This document shows positions 8,949-17,587 of a DNA stretch of 64,000 bases, piece by piece. The position numbers were made by a program, and so were the translations under genes. The stretch is from Brevibacterium senegalense. Its GTDB lineage: Bacteria > Actinomycetota > Actinomycetes > Actinomycetales > Brevibacteriaceae. The notes beneath the pieces were generated by a model that was not told the origin of the DNA, did no database searches, and saw only the letters and a list, made by a program, of their open reading frames with translations. The stretch is from assembly GCF_000285835.1 (NCBI RefSeq), contig NZ_HE978600.1, forward strand, positions 308,848 through 372,847, given 5' to 3'. The first letter of the stretch is position 1. The number at the start of each line of letters is the position of its first letter.

Positions 8949-9662
8949 ATGGATTGGAAGCGTCTCGCCCAGAAGGCCGTCCGCTCCGGCGTGCGTCAGG
9001 GCATCAACCAGCTGCGCCGGTCCGGCAGGGACACGACGGCGCTCACCGTCGTCGACTCGCTGCTGCGGGAGAGCCCGCGCGCCGGACGGCCGGACCCTTC
9101 CCCCGCCCCGCCGCGGAACCGGCGGCAGGCGGAGCAGCCGTCGGAGGGCGCCCGGTCCGGGTCGCCACGGAAGGCACCCCGCGAGGATTTCGGGAAGGCC
9201 CGCAGCGCGTCGCGCCACAAGCCCTCACAGCGGTTCCCCAAGCGCCCCGACGGCGGGTACCCCGGCGACTACCGCGGGCCCATCCGTCCCGTCTACACGC
9301 CGGACCTGGACGGCGATGCGGATCCCGGCGAGATCGTCTGGGCGTGGGTGCCGTACGAGGAGGACCACTCGCAGGGCAAGGACCGCCCGGTCCTCATCAT
9401 CGGCAGGGACGGGGCATGGCTGCTGGCCCTCATGCTCACGAGCAAGGACAACGTCCCCGGCGGCGTGGGCGACGTGCGGGACGATGAGCACGGCACGCCC
9501 TACATCAACGTGGGCACCGGCGACTGGGACGCGCAGGGCCGTCCGTCGGAGATCCGGCTGGACCGGATCATCCGCATCGAGCCCACCGCTGTCCGGCGAG
9601 AGGGCGCGATCATGCCGATGGACCGCTTCTCGCGTATCGTCGCAGCGATCGACGCGGGGTGA
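8949..9662 (+). CDS. PemK/MazF-family protein, solitary, with N-terminal extension
   Basis: A 237-residue protein. Residues 1-95 are basic and probably disordered (KSRR-, P- and Q-rich). Residues about 105-237 match the PemK/MazF fold: GEIVWAWVPYEEDHSQGKDRPVLIIGR at the start of the toxin-type beta-barrel and EIRLDRIIRIEPTAVRREGAIMP near the end. Canonical MazF toxins are about 110-residue mRNA interferases with an antitoxin encoded just upstream. Here there is no adjacent small antitoxin gene; neighbours are an EEP protein and rpsT. It may be a housekeeping derivative rather than an active toxin. The start overlaps a leaderless promoter. Confidence 0.82.
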   Translation: MDWKRLAQKAVRSGVRQGINQLRRSGRDTTALTVVDSLLRESPRAGRPDPSPAPPRNRRQAEQPSEGARSGSPRKAPREDFGKARSASRHKPSQRFPKRPDGGYPGDYRGPIRPVYTPDLDGDADPGEIVWAWVPYEEDHSQGKDRPVLIIGRDGAWLLALMLTSKDNVPGGVGDVRDDEHGTPYINVGTGDWDAQGRPSEIRLDRIIRIEPTAVRREGAIMPMDRFSRIVAAIDAG

Positions 9663-9715
9663 CGGACTCCGCGCCGGCACGCCGCCCTCGAGTGGAGCGC
9701 GCGGCGCGGATCCTG

Positions 9716-9721
9716 TAGGAT
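9716..9721 (+). promoter_or_regulatory. -10 box for rpsT
   Basis: TAGGAT at 9716-9721 predicts transcription from about 9728 and a leader of roughly 145 nt before the TTG start of rpsT. No clear -35 was identified. Confidence 0.55.
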
Positions 9722-9727
9722 CGTCTG

Positions 9728-9873
9728 CTGTACGTCCGCCGTGGTGAGTGTCTCATCGTTGGTCGGGCGGACGTCACCACCCACTGTGGTCGGCCGGTGT
9801 TTCCCCGCTGGTCCGACGTCGACGGCGGGTGAGCCCTCACGACCATGCATCACCGCACGAAAGAGTATCGACG
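9728..9873 (+). promoter_or_regulatory. Structured 5' leader of rpsT
   Basis: Between the -10 box and rpsT lies about 145 nt with no supported gene. It can form a hairpin with perfect 9-bp arms, ACGTCCGCC (9732-9740) and GGCGGACGT (9766-9774). A second GC-rich hairpin with CCCGC/GCGGG arms lies at about 9807-9830. GAAAGAG precedes the TTG start. In E. coli S20 represses its own mRNA and the weak UUG start is important to that control; the same logic here is inferred. Confidence 0.5.
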
Positions 9874-10140
9874 TTGGCAAACATCAAGTCGCAGATCAAG
9901 CGCAACCTCACGAACGAGAAGGCGCGACTCCGCAACCGCGAGGTCCGCAGTGAGGTGAGGACCGCGATCCGCTCGCTGCGCGCGCAGATCGCAGCCGGCG
10001 ACGCCGCTTCCGCACAGACCGCACTCCAGCACGCCTCGCGCAAGCTGGACAAGGCCGTGTCGAAGGGCGTTCTGCACAAGAACAACGCAGCCAACCGCAA
10101 GTCGAGCCTGGCGAAGCAGGTCAACGCGCTGGACGTGTGA
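9874..10140 (+). CDS. rpsT: 30S ribosomal protein S20
   Basis: An 88-residue small-subunit protein that binds 16S rRNA early in assembly. It begins [23 protein letters not shown] and ends [20 protein letters not shown], the full S20 length. The start is TTG at 9874, chosen because homology begins with the next codon; a longer in-frame reading would translate the leader. A strong stem-loop follows the stop. The order rpsT divergent or convergent with holA is typical for actinobacteria. Confidence 0.96.
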   Translation: MANIKSQIKRNLTNEKARLRNREVRSEVRTAIRSLRAQIAAGDAASAQTALQHASRKLDKAVSKGVLHKNNAANRKSSLAKQVNALDV

Positions 10141-10164
10141 TCCTGCAGACCCGCTCACGCGGTC

Positions 10165-10202
10165 GGACGGGCCCGTTCCTCTGAGGAGGAGCGGGCCCGT
10201 CC
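10165..10202. terminator. Bidirectional terminator between rpsT and holA
   Basis: Perfect 11-bp inverted arms, GGACGGGCCCG and CGGGCCCGTCC, flank a 16-nt loop between two convergent genes. No long T run follows, as is common in high-GC actinobacteria. Confidence 0.8.
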
Positions 10203-10226
10203 GCATTCATCGGACGCGGGGTGGCA

Positions 10227-11216
10227 TCACCGCACGCGGGACAGCCGGCAGACGGTCGCCACGAGATGCTCGACCGCGTAGACGGGATCGCGTCCCCCGC
10301 CCTTGACGGCCTCGTCCGCCTGGGCCGCGGCCAGGATCGCCCGACCCAGCGCGACGGAATTCCACGCCCGCGATTCCCGCCGGGCGCGATCGACCTGCCA
10401 CGGTGCCATGCCCAGCTCCGAGGCGAGTGAGCCGGAGGACCCGGACAGGCCCTCTATCTTCGCGAGGTTGCGCAGCTTCATCGCGACCGCGGCGACGACG
10501 GGGACGGGATCCGCACCCGTCGCCAGCGCGTGGCGCAGGAGGGAGAGCGCCTCCCCCGTCCGGCCTGCGGTGGCGGCGTCCGCGACCTTGAAACCGGTCG
10601 CTTCGATCCGGCCACCGTAGTAGGCGTCGACGACCGCCGCGTCGACGGTGCCGGTCGTGTCCGTCAGCAGCTGGCGGACCCCGGCATCCAGCTCCGAGAG
10701 GTCCGACCCCAATGCGTTCATGAGGGCGGCGAGTCCCTCCGGGGTGAGGGTCCGCTCTGCCCGTGCGAAGGCGTCCTTCGCGTACGCCGCGCGGTCCGCC
10801 TCGCTCTTGAGGACGCCCACGTCCACGGTGGGGGCGCCCGCCGCCGCGATCGCCTTGAGCAGTTTCGCTCCCCGCTGCCCGCCCCGATGCTCGAGGACAA
10901 CGACCATGTCCGGGTTGGGGTCCTCGACGTAGGCGAGGGCGTCCTTCAGGAAGTCATCGCTCATCGCGGCCAGATCGTCGACGAGGATGAGGCCGTGCGC
11001 GGAGAAGAGCGACGGCGCCGCCGCATTCACGAGGGCACCGGCTTCGTAGGAGGAAGCACTCAGGCGCACCGGCTCGACGTCCGGGTGCTTCCGCGTCACG
11101 GTCTGCATGATGCGGGTCCGTGCGTTGCGGATGAGCACGTCCTCTCCCCCGGACAGGAGGACCAGGGGTGCCGGTGCCGCGCGGTGCCACGCGATCGTCG
11201 TCTTCTTCGCTGCCAC
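10227..11216 (-). CDS. holA: DNA polymerase III delta subunit
   Basis: A 329-residue clamp-loader subunit that opens the beta sliding clamp. It shows the family pattern: LVLLSGGEDVLIRNARTRI, SLFSAHGLILVDDLAAMSDDFL, VVVLEHRGGQRGAKLLKAI, then an all-helical C-terminal region ending VEHLVATVCRLSR. The GTG start at 11216 is favoured because a TAGTGT box ends 6 nt upstream, implying a leaderless transcript. It lies directly after comEC, the usual actinobacterial comEA-comEC-holA order. Confidence 0.92.
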   Translation of the reverse strand: MAAKKTTIAWHRAAPAPLVLLSGGEDVLIRNARTRIMQTVTRKHPDVEPVRLSASSYEAGALVNAAAPSLFSAHGLILVDDLAAMSDDFLKDALAYVEDPNPDMVVVLEHRGGQRGAKLLKAIAAAGAPTVDVGVLKSEADRAAYAKDAFARAERTLTPEGLAALMNALGSDLSELDAGVRQLLTDTTGTVDAAVVDAYYGGRIEATGFKVADAATAGRTGEALSLLRHALATGADPVPVVAAVAMKLRNLAKIEGLSGSSGSLASELGMAPWQVDRARRESRAWNSVALGRAILAAAQADEAVKGGGRDPVYAVEHLVATVCRLSRVR

Positions 11217-11222
11217 GGGTCC

Positions 11223-11228
11223 ACACTA
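11223..11228 (-). promoter_or_regulatory. -10 box overlapping comEC stop, leaderless holA
   Basis: On the minus strand TAGTGT begins with the comEC TAG stop (11228-11226) and ends 6 nt before GTG 11216. Confidence 0.58.
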
Positions 11229-13522
11229 GCGCCCGTCGTGGACGCAGGCCTCGTCACCGCGCAGCAGGGCCAGGTCCGCCGTCAGCGCGATGCTGCCGCA
11301 CCGGTCGGTGCGCAGCACGGGGATGGGGCCGAACGCCGCAAGGGCGCGCGGCGCAGGGTGTCCGTACGTGTTGTCCGCCCCCACGGACACGACGCCCACC
11401 TGTGCCCGTGCCGCACGGAAGAAGGCCGGTGACAGGTCGCCGCTGCCGTGGTGCGGGGCGACCAGCACGTCGAGCGGATCCCGATCCGCGAGGTCCCGGA
11501 CCAGGCGCAGCTGCTCCGCCTCCCCCACGTCCCCGGGCAGCAGGACGCGCAGACCGTCCACCTCGACGAGCAGCACGAGGGACGCGGCGTTGCCGTCCTC
11601 CGCCGACCGCGGCTGCGGCGGCGGCCACAGCACCTCGACGTGCACCCCGTCCGGCAGCAGCACGGGATCCAGGGGGACACCCGCCGCGGCCGGCGGAGCG
11701 ATCGGCGCGGCACGCGCCGCCGCCCGTGCGTCCGGCGTCGCGGCCAGGGCCCGGGGGTGGACGACGACGGCGTCCTCGACCGCGGCGACCGCGTCCGGGA
11801 GGGCCCCCACGTGGTCCGCATCGAAGTGCGAGATCGCGATCGTAAGGCGGGTGATGCCCGAACCGGCCAGGCAGGCAGCAAGCAGCCCCGGCTCGTCCCC
11901 GGTGTCGACGAGGAGCGCGTGGTCGCGAGGCCCCTCACGGCTGCGCACGAGTGCGGCACTCCCCTGCCCCACGTCGCACACGAGCAGCGACCAGGCGCCC
12001 CGTCCCGCCGTCGTGAGGACCGGTGCGGTCAGACCCGAGGCCAGGCAGGCGAGTGCGGTCACGAGCCCCAGTTCGCGCAGACGGCCCCGGCCCAGGAGCG
12101 CGCAGGCCGTCCCCAGCACCAGGCCCAGGGCGACCGCGATCCCCACCGGCCCGGCCGGCCACCCCAGGGAGGCGCCCGGCAGTCCGGCGCACAGCAGCGC
12201 GATCCGTGCGATCCACCATGCGGCCGCCGCTCCCAGTGCACCCACCACGCGGGCGGGGAGGCTCAGGACCTCCGCGTCCCCCAGCGCGTGTGCGAGTCCC
12301 TCGAGCGCCAGCGCGCCCAGTCCCAGCACCGTCGCCGGTGCCACGGCGGGGCCCGCCACCGCGTTCGCGACGACCGCGTACGGACTCATGCGCGGATCCA
12401 GCAGGATGAGCAGCGGTGAGACGCCCAGCTGCGCGGCGGTCGGGACGGCGAGGGCCGCGGCCAGGAACCGCGGCATCCCCCGGTCGACCAGCAGGCGCAC
12501 GAGCGGCGGTGCGAGGAGGATGAGTGCGGCGGTCGCGGCCACCGACAGGCCGAAACCCACCTCCCGGGCCAGGTGGGGACGGGCGACCAGGAGGATCGTG
12601 ATCGCGGACGCCAGCACTGCGAGCGTGGGCGTGCCCGCGGGGCGCAGCAGTCCCACCGCCAGGAGTGCCGCCATCGCCGTCGCACGCATGACGCTGGGCT
12701 CCGGCCCCACGACGAACACGTAGCCGGCCGTCACGACCGCGGCGGGGAGGATCCTCACCCACCAGGGGCTGCGCAGTCCGGCGCAGAGCAGCACGACGAC
12801 GCCCGCGACGATCGTGATGTTCGATCCGGACACAGCGGTCACATGCGTGAGCGAGACGGCGCGCATCGCCTCGGTGAGCCCACCGTCCACGTGCGCCACA
12901 TCCCCCACGACGAGTCCCGGGAGCAGGTCCGCACCGGCGTGGTCCCCACCCCCGCCGCGGTGGCGAGCCCCGCGCGCAGCTGCGCCCGGATCCGCCACGC
13001 CCGGGCCGGCTCCTCGACGATCCCCTCGACCGTGAACCCCGCCAGGTCATCACCCCACCAGTCCAGATGCGCGCGCACCGTCGCGCCGGCCGCAGGGGGC
13101 TCGTCCTCCGCGATGAGGGTCGCGCGGCCGAACTCCCCCGTCCCGATCGTCCGGAACCTGCCGGATTCCGTGGGATGCGCATCGGCCACGAGGCGGACCT
13201 CCGCCTGGACCGGCCGCGGCGATTCCGCAGCGGTGAGCGCCTGTGCCCCGGCCAGCAGTCCCGCCAGCCCTGCGACGACGAGAACGGTCCCCACCGGGGA
13301 GGCTCCCCCGCGCGAGCGCGCCCGCCGCAGCAGCAGGGCGGCCCCCGCTGCCGTCAGGAGGCACGCGAGGACCAGTGCGGGGACCCCCGCGGCCAGGGAG
13401 CAGCCCCACGCGCAGACGGCCGCCGCCACCACCCGCACCGTCCCGATCCGGTCGCGCAGCCGGGCGAGCACACGACGGGCGCGGGAACGTCGTACGCCGA
13501 CCCGCCCCCGCGCCCGGCTCAC
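11226..13522 (-). pseudogene. comEC: ComEC/Rec2 DNA-uptake channel, frameshifted
   Basis: ComEC is the inner-membrane channel for single-stranded DNA in natural transformation. The N-terminal part (13522 to about 12950) has two hydrophobic segments and a DUF4131-like OB region (VQAEVRLVADAHPTESGRFR). The competence domain (LTHVTAVSGSNITIVAG plus several membrane helices) and the C-terminal metallo-beta-lactamase-like domain (LLVDTGDEPGLL, SHFDADHVG, VAPHHGSGD) lie in the -1 frame. The frames meet at a run of five G (12953-12949 on the minus strand); one extra G restores an open frame of about 765 codons. The GTG start overlaps the comEA stop. Sequencing error, a real null allele, slippage or phase variation cannot be distinguished. 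Confidence 0.85.
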
Positions 13523-14325
13523 CCCACCGTCACCGCATCACGGATCGCCGCGAGCGTCGCGTCGCCGATGCCCGTGACGTCCAGCAGTTCCTCGACGGAG
13601 CCGAACCGGCCCACCGCCTCCCGGTGGTCGAGGATCGCCTGCGCCGTGACCGGTCCGATCCCCTGCAGCGTCTGCAGCTGCTCCAGGTCCGCCGTGTTGA
13701 GGTCGAGGAGCGGTTCCCCGCCCTCCGCGGGACCGGCGCCCCCTGTGTCCCCGGTCCCGCCGGCCTCGGGGAGCGCGGCCGGCGGTTCCTCCCCCTGGCG
13801 CGGCACGCGGATCTGCTCCCCGTCGACCAGCGTGCGGGCCAGATTCACCCCGTCCGTGTCCGCGTCCGCCAGCGGACCGCCGGCGGCCTCGAGCGCGTCG
13901 CCGACCCGTGCGTGGGCGGGCAGCTCGACGACCCCGGGCCGCACGACCGCACCGACGACGTGGACGACGACCGGAGATTCCTGCCCCGTGGTGGGCCCCG
14001 CGGTCGTCCCGGCTGCCTCGGTCCACTCCGGTGCCGCCTCCTGGCCGTCGGGTGCGACGACCGGTTCCTCACCGCCGGACAGCAGTGAGGGGGCGAGCAC
14101 GACGACGAGCACACCGCTGAGGACGACGCCCAGCAGGACGAGCAGGAGTGTGCGCGTGAGACCCGGGCGGACACCCCGGGGCTCGTCGTCCACCCAGGCG
14201 GCGTCCTCGTCGACCGCGAGGGCGTCCTCAGGGTCGAGGTCGTCCTCGCGGTCCGCGGGCGTCCAGCCGCGCTCCCCGCTGCGGGCCAGCAGCGCGGAGA
14301 AGCGGTCTGCAGGTGAGGTACTCAT
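13519..14325 (-). CDS. comEA: Competence protein ComEA
   Basis: A 268-residue membrane-anchored DNA receptor for transformation. It has an acidic cytoplasmic N-terminus (residues 1-55), one transmembrane helix (LTRTLLLVLLGVVLSGVLVVV), a SLBB domain (VVVHVVGAVVRPGVVELPAHARVGDAL), a Gly/Pro linker and a C-terminal helix-hairpin-helix pair (LDLNTADLEQLQTLQGIGP and FGSVEELLDVTGIGDATL) that binds DNA. ATG 14325 is chosen as the start of the conserved acidic tail. The stop overlaps the comEC GTG as GTGA. Competence itself is not demonstrated, and comEC is broken in this sequence. Confidence 0.92.
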   Translation of the reverse strand: MSTSPADRFSALLARSGERGWTPADREDDLDPEDALAVDEDAAWVDDEPRGVRPGLTRTLLLVLLGVVLSGVLVVVLAPSLLSGGEEPVVAPDGQEAAPEWTEAAGTTAGPTTGQESPVVVHVVGAVVRPGVVELPAHARVGDALEAAGGPLADADTDGVNLARTLVDGEQIRVPRQGEEPPAALPEAGGTGDTGGAGPAEGGEPLLDLNTADLEQLQTLQGIGPVTAQAILDHREAVGRFGSVEELLDVTGIGDATLAAIRDAVTVG

Positions 14326-14364
14326 GCCGGCCAGAGTGGCGTGCCCGCCCCGACACGGCGATCG

Positions 14365-14399
14365 GGACGGCGCGCCTGTGGATCGAGCCGGCGCCGTCC
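14365..14399. repeat. Inverted repeat upstream of comEA
   Basis: Perfect 9-bp arms GGACGGCGC and GCGCCGTCC flank a 17-nt loop in the 194-nt gap between degV and comEA. It could terminate degV transcription or regulate comEA. Nothing else is recognisable in the gap. Confidence 0.45.
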
Positions 14400-14519
14400 C
14401 CACGATCGGGTGCGCGGGGAGGTCGACTTACCTCCACGTCTGTGACCGCGACCGGCACGACGAACAGGACGCCGACGGATGTGTTCGCAAGGGTCCCCGG
14501 ACGATGTGGAACCGTTGCC

Positions 14520-15446
14520 TCAGCTGCGGCCGCGCACCACCACGCCCACGGCGCCCGGTCCCACGTGCGCGACGATGACCGGGGACAGCACGCCCTCCGA
14601 CAGTGCCCAGCCCTCGTCCTCCGCCACCTCCGCCAGTGCGTCGCGGACCGCCCGCGCGTCCTCCCCAGCGGCGTCGAGCGACCCCTCCGAGACGAGCACG
14701 ACGATCTCGCAGTCCCCCAGCGTCCGCGCGGTCGCGAGCGACTCCGCGGTCATGCGGGCGTGCGCCTTCCGCAGGGTCCGCACCCGTGCGCGTGTGTCGA
14801 CGACACCGTCGGTGAGGCCCAGCACCGGCACGATCGAGAGCGCGCGACCCACCAGCGAGGCCGCCCGGCCGATGCGTCCGCCCCGTTCCAGGTGCTCGAG
14901 CGTCGCGGGGCAGAAGAGGGTCTGCGTCTCCTCCCGCAGGTAGTCCTCCGCCGCCGCACGCAGCGCTGCCGCCCCGCGGCCGCGGGCCGCGCCGTCCGCG
15001 ATGAGGAGGGCGGCACCTCCGGCCGCGGCAGAGGTGGTGGCCGAATCGAGGACGGTGACCGGGACCTCGGCGGATGCACCGGCGCGGACCGCGGAGTCAT
15101 GGGTCCCGGACAGGGCGCGGGAGATCGTGAGGATCAGGACATGGTCCGCACCGGCGACGGCGAGATCCGCGATCGCCCGGGCGAAGTCGTCCGGCGCCGG
15201 CATCGAGGTGGACGCCCGGGCCCCCTCCGCCATCGCACGACACAGCTCCAGCGGCGGCAGTGCACCGTCGACGTGGGGCTCGTCGTCGACGAGCACTGTG
15301 AGCGGAACGACCGCGAAGCGGGAGTCGAGGTCGCGTGAGACCCGTGCGGCCTCGTCCGCGCGCAGCAGCACGGTCGAGTCGACGATGAGCCCGATCTGAC
15401 CCGCACCGCTGTCCTCCCCCGGACGGTGGCCCCGCTCGCCCGTCAC
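14520..15446 (-). CDS. DegV family fatty-acid-binding protein
   Basis: A 308-residue member of the DegV family, fatty-acid binding proteins that in Firmicutes serve as FakB partners of fatty acid kinase. Motifs are LIVDSTVLLRADEA, STSMPAPDDFARAI, ISRALSGTHDSAVRAG and VLDSATTSAAAGGAALLI; the TS in the second motif contacts the carboxylate in characterised members. The GTG start at 15446 overlaps the ugd stop (GTGA), so the two are probably translated from one mRNA. No fakA-like kinase is in the window. Confidence 0.87.
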   Translation of the reverse strand: MTGERGHRPGEDSGAGQIGLIVDSTVLLRADEAARVSRDLDSRFAVVPLTVLVDDEPHVDGALPPLELCRAMAEGARASTSMPAPDDFARAIADLAVAGADHVLILTISRALSGTHDSAVRAGASAEVPVTVLDSATTSAAAGGAALLIADGAARGRGAAALRAAAEDYLREETQTLFCPATLEHLERGGRIGRAASLVGRALSIVPVLGLTDGVVDTRARVRTLRKAHARMTAESLATARTLGDCEIVVLVSEGSLDAAGEDARAVRDALAEVAEDEGWALSEGVLSPVIVAHVGPGAVGVVVRGRS

Positions 15447-16753
15447 GGTCGTCCGAGGGCGCGATAGGTCCAGCCGGCCGCGCGCCACTGCGCGGGGTCC
15501 AGCACGTTGCGGCCGTCGAGGATGCGCGGGGTGTCGACGAGGGCGCCCGTCGCGACGGGATCGAGCGAACGGTACTGCGTCCACTCCGTGAGGAGGAGGA
15601 CGAGGCCCGCTCCCGTGAGAGCCGTCTCGAGGTCGTGCTCGTAGTCGAGGCCCGGCTCGCGGCGGCGGGCGTTCGCGATCGCCTCCGGGTCCGTCACGGT
15701 GACACGAGCTCCGTGCTCCGCCAGCCCGGCGGCGACGGCGAGGGCCGGAGAATCGCGCGTGTCGTCGCTGTCCGGCTTGAAGGCGGCGCCCAGCACCGTG
15801 ACGGGCACGCCGTCGACGGAACCGCCGCACACGTCCAGTGCCAACTCGATCATCCGATCGCGCCGACGCAGGTTGATCGCGTCGATCTCCTTGAGGAAGC
15901 TGACGGCGTCGCCAGCCCCCAGATCGTCCGCGCGGGCGATGAACGCGCGGATGTCCTTGGGCAGGCAGCCACCGCCGAAGCCCAGGCCCGCGTTGAGGAA
16001 CTTCCGACCGATCCGGTCATCGATCCCGATCGCATCCGCCAGCACCGTCACGTCGCCGCCGGCCGTCTCGCACAGCTCCGCCATCGCGTTGATGAACGAG
16101 ATCTTCGTCGCGAGGAACGAGTTGGCCGCTGTCTTGACGAGCTCCGCCGTGGGGTAGTCCGCGACGATGCGGGGGATGTCCTTCGCCAGCAGCGCCGCGT
16201 AGACCTCGTCGAGCTGCTCCTGCGCACGCGCGCCGGCGTCTCCGCCCGGCACGCCGTAGACCAGCCGGTCGGGCGACAGCGTGTCCTGGACGGCCTTCCC
16301 CTCGCGCAGGAACTCCGGGTTCCACGCGAGTTCCGCACCGGAGGCGCGCACCTGCTCCGCCAGACCCGCCGCGGTGCCCACCGGGACGGTCGACTTGCCC
16401 ACGACGAGGTCGCCGGGGCTCAGGTGCGGCAGGATCGAGTCGACCGCCGCCGCGACGTACGTGAGGTCCGCGTGCAGTCCGTCCGCGCGCTGGGGCGTCC
16501 CCACGCAGATGAAGTGGACGCTCGCCGCCGCCACTGCGGAGGCGTCGGACGTGAAGGTGAGGCGTCCGGTGTCCTGGGTCTGCCCCAGCAGCTCCGGCAG
16601 GCCCGGCTCGAAGAAGGGCGCGCGCGCCGCGGACAGCTCCGCGAGCTTCGCCTCATCGACGTCGACGCCGATGACCGTGTGTCCCAGCGAGGCCATCGAC
16701 GCGGCGTGCACCGCTCCCAGATACCCGACCCCGATCACGGACACTGTCGTCAT
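15443..16753 (-). CDS. ugd: UDP-glucose/GDP-mannose 6-dehydrogenase family protein
   Basis: A 436-residue NAD-dependent dehydrogenase that oxidises a nucleotide sugar to the uronate, most likely UDP-glucose. The Rossmann motif is VIGVGYLGAVHAASMASLG; the central domain has the catalytic lysine region LVKTAANSFLATKISFINAMAELCE and the catalytic cysteine in GFGGGCLPKDIRAF; the C-terminal domain carries LGAAFKPDSDDTRDSPA. The ATG at 16753 has GAGGAG about 5 nt upstream, and TATGCT (16831-16826) is a likely -10. No glycosyltransferase neighbours are present, so the product's use (exopolysaccharide or cell-wall sugar) is unknown. Confidence 0.9.
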   Translation of the reverse strand: MTTVSVIGVGYLGAVHAASMASLGHTVIGVDVDEAKLAELSAARAPFFEPGLPELLGQTQDTGRLTFTSDASAVAAASVHFICVGTPQRADGLHADLTYVAAAVDSILPHLSPGDLVVGKSTVPVGTAAGLAEQVRASGAELAWNPEFLREGKAVQDTLSPDRLVYGVPGGDAGARAQEQLDEVYAALLAKDIPRIVADYPTAELVKTAANSFLATKISFINAMAELCETAGGDVTVLADAIGIDDRIGRKFLNAGLGFGGGCLPKDIRAFIARADDLGAGDAVSFLKEIDAINLRRRDRMIELALDVCGGSVDGVPVTVLGAAFKPDSDDTRDSPALAVAAGLAEHGARVTVTDPEAIANARRREPGLDYEHDLETALTGAGLVLLLTEWTQYRSLDPVATGALVDTPRILDGRNVLDPAQWRAAGWTYRALGRP

Positions 16754-16851
16754 GGTTCTCCTCAGCTTCGAACGGTGGTGGCACACCCGGCGGGCGTGCG
16801 CGCCGCGACGCGCGGCGTCCGGAACAGCATAGGCGACGGGGTGGGCGCGGG

Positions 16852-16857
16852 TAGTCT
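16852..16857 (+). promoter_or_regulatory. -10 box for leaderless transcript of 16864 gene
   Basis: TAGTCT ends 6 nt before GTG 16864. Confidence 0.55.
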
Positions 16858-16863
16858 GGGCGC

Positions 16864-17562
16864 GTGAAGCGAATCGGTGACTTCCTCGTGAATACTCCCT
16901 CAGCCGTCGTCGTGCTGGCGGCGGCGGCGATCCTGCTCGTGTGCGCACTCATCCCGACGCTGCACTCGATCGCATGGCTCCTGCTGCTGGTCGCGGTGCT
17001 GGTGGCGGTCATCGCCGCCCTGGGCTGGTCTCGCACGTGGACTCACCTGCAGGACCGGATCGACGTCCTGCAGTCGAGCACCGCGGACGCGTACGAGACG
17101 TACACCCCGGTGACGCTCACGCAGACACCGCAGGAGGAGCTCGCGCAGGCGGACAGCACGGCGGCGCAGACGATCGTGTCCCTCCTCCCGGAGGACGACG
17201 GGCTCATCCGCCGTCTGCGGATCGATGCGGAGATGACGGTGTTCCCCCAGGACGCGGTCGCCCCGCTCCAGACATTCCTGGCGGACTGCAGCGCGACCCG
17301 CTTCGACGATCCCGCGGCGCATCGGGCCTTCATGGACCTCTACCGGGCCGCGCGGACGCTCCACGACTGGATCCGCCAGGAGACGGAGACCGCCGAGGCC
17401 GCCCCCGGTGACCGTGTCCTCATCCCGGGCGACCGGCGCGAGTCCGGCTGGAAGGCGTTCAACGAGGCGAAGCGGACCGGCGAGCGGCGCGCGGACGCGC
17501 TGCTGGCCGCCCGAGCCGAGTTCTCCCGGGTCCTCCTGGTCAGCCAGATCCTCGAGGACTGA
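16864..17562 (+). CDS. Unrecognised two-helix membrane protein
   Basis: A 232-residue protein I do not recognise. Two adjacent hydrophobic segments (residues about 13-30 and 35-55) form a short membrane hairpin. They are followed by a hydrophilic, probably cytoplasmic helical domain rich in Thr, Gln, Asp and Arg. Features such as LIRRLRIDAEMTVFPQDAVAPLQTFL and RAFMDLYRAARTLHDWIRQET suggest a compact helical domain. Codon use matches the neighbours, and the leaderless promoter supports a real gene. It converges with nadE with 25 nt between stops. No function is proposed. Confidence 0.75.
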   Translation: MKRIGDFLVNTPSAVVVLAAAAILLVCALIPTLHSIAWLLLLVAVLVAVIAALGWSRTWTHLQDRIDVLQSSTADAYETYTPVTLTQTPQEELAQADSTAAQTIVSLLPEDDGLIRRLRIDAEMTVFPQDAVAPLQTFLADCSATRFDDPAAHRAFMDLYRAARTLHDWIRQETETAEAAPGDRVLIPGDRRESGWKAFNEAKRTGERRADALLAARAEFSRVLLVSQILED

Positions 17563-17587
17563 GGTCGCCCAGGGCAGAGGAGCCGCC

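Noticed and set aside
11226..13522. Two separate competence genes instead of one ComEC
   Set aside because: Both parts match consecutive regions of ComEC, and a single base at a homopolymer joins them.
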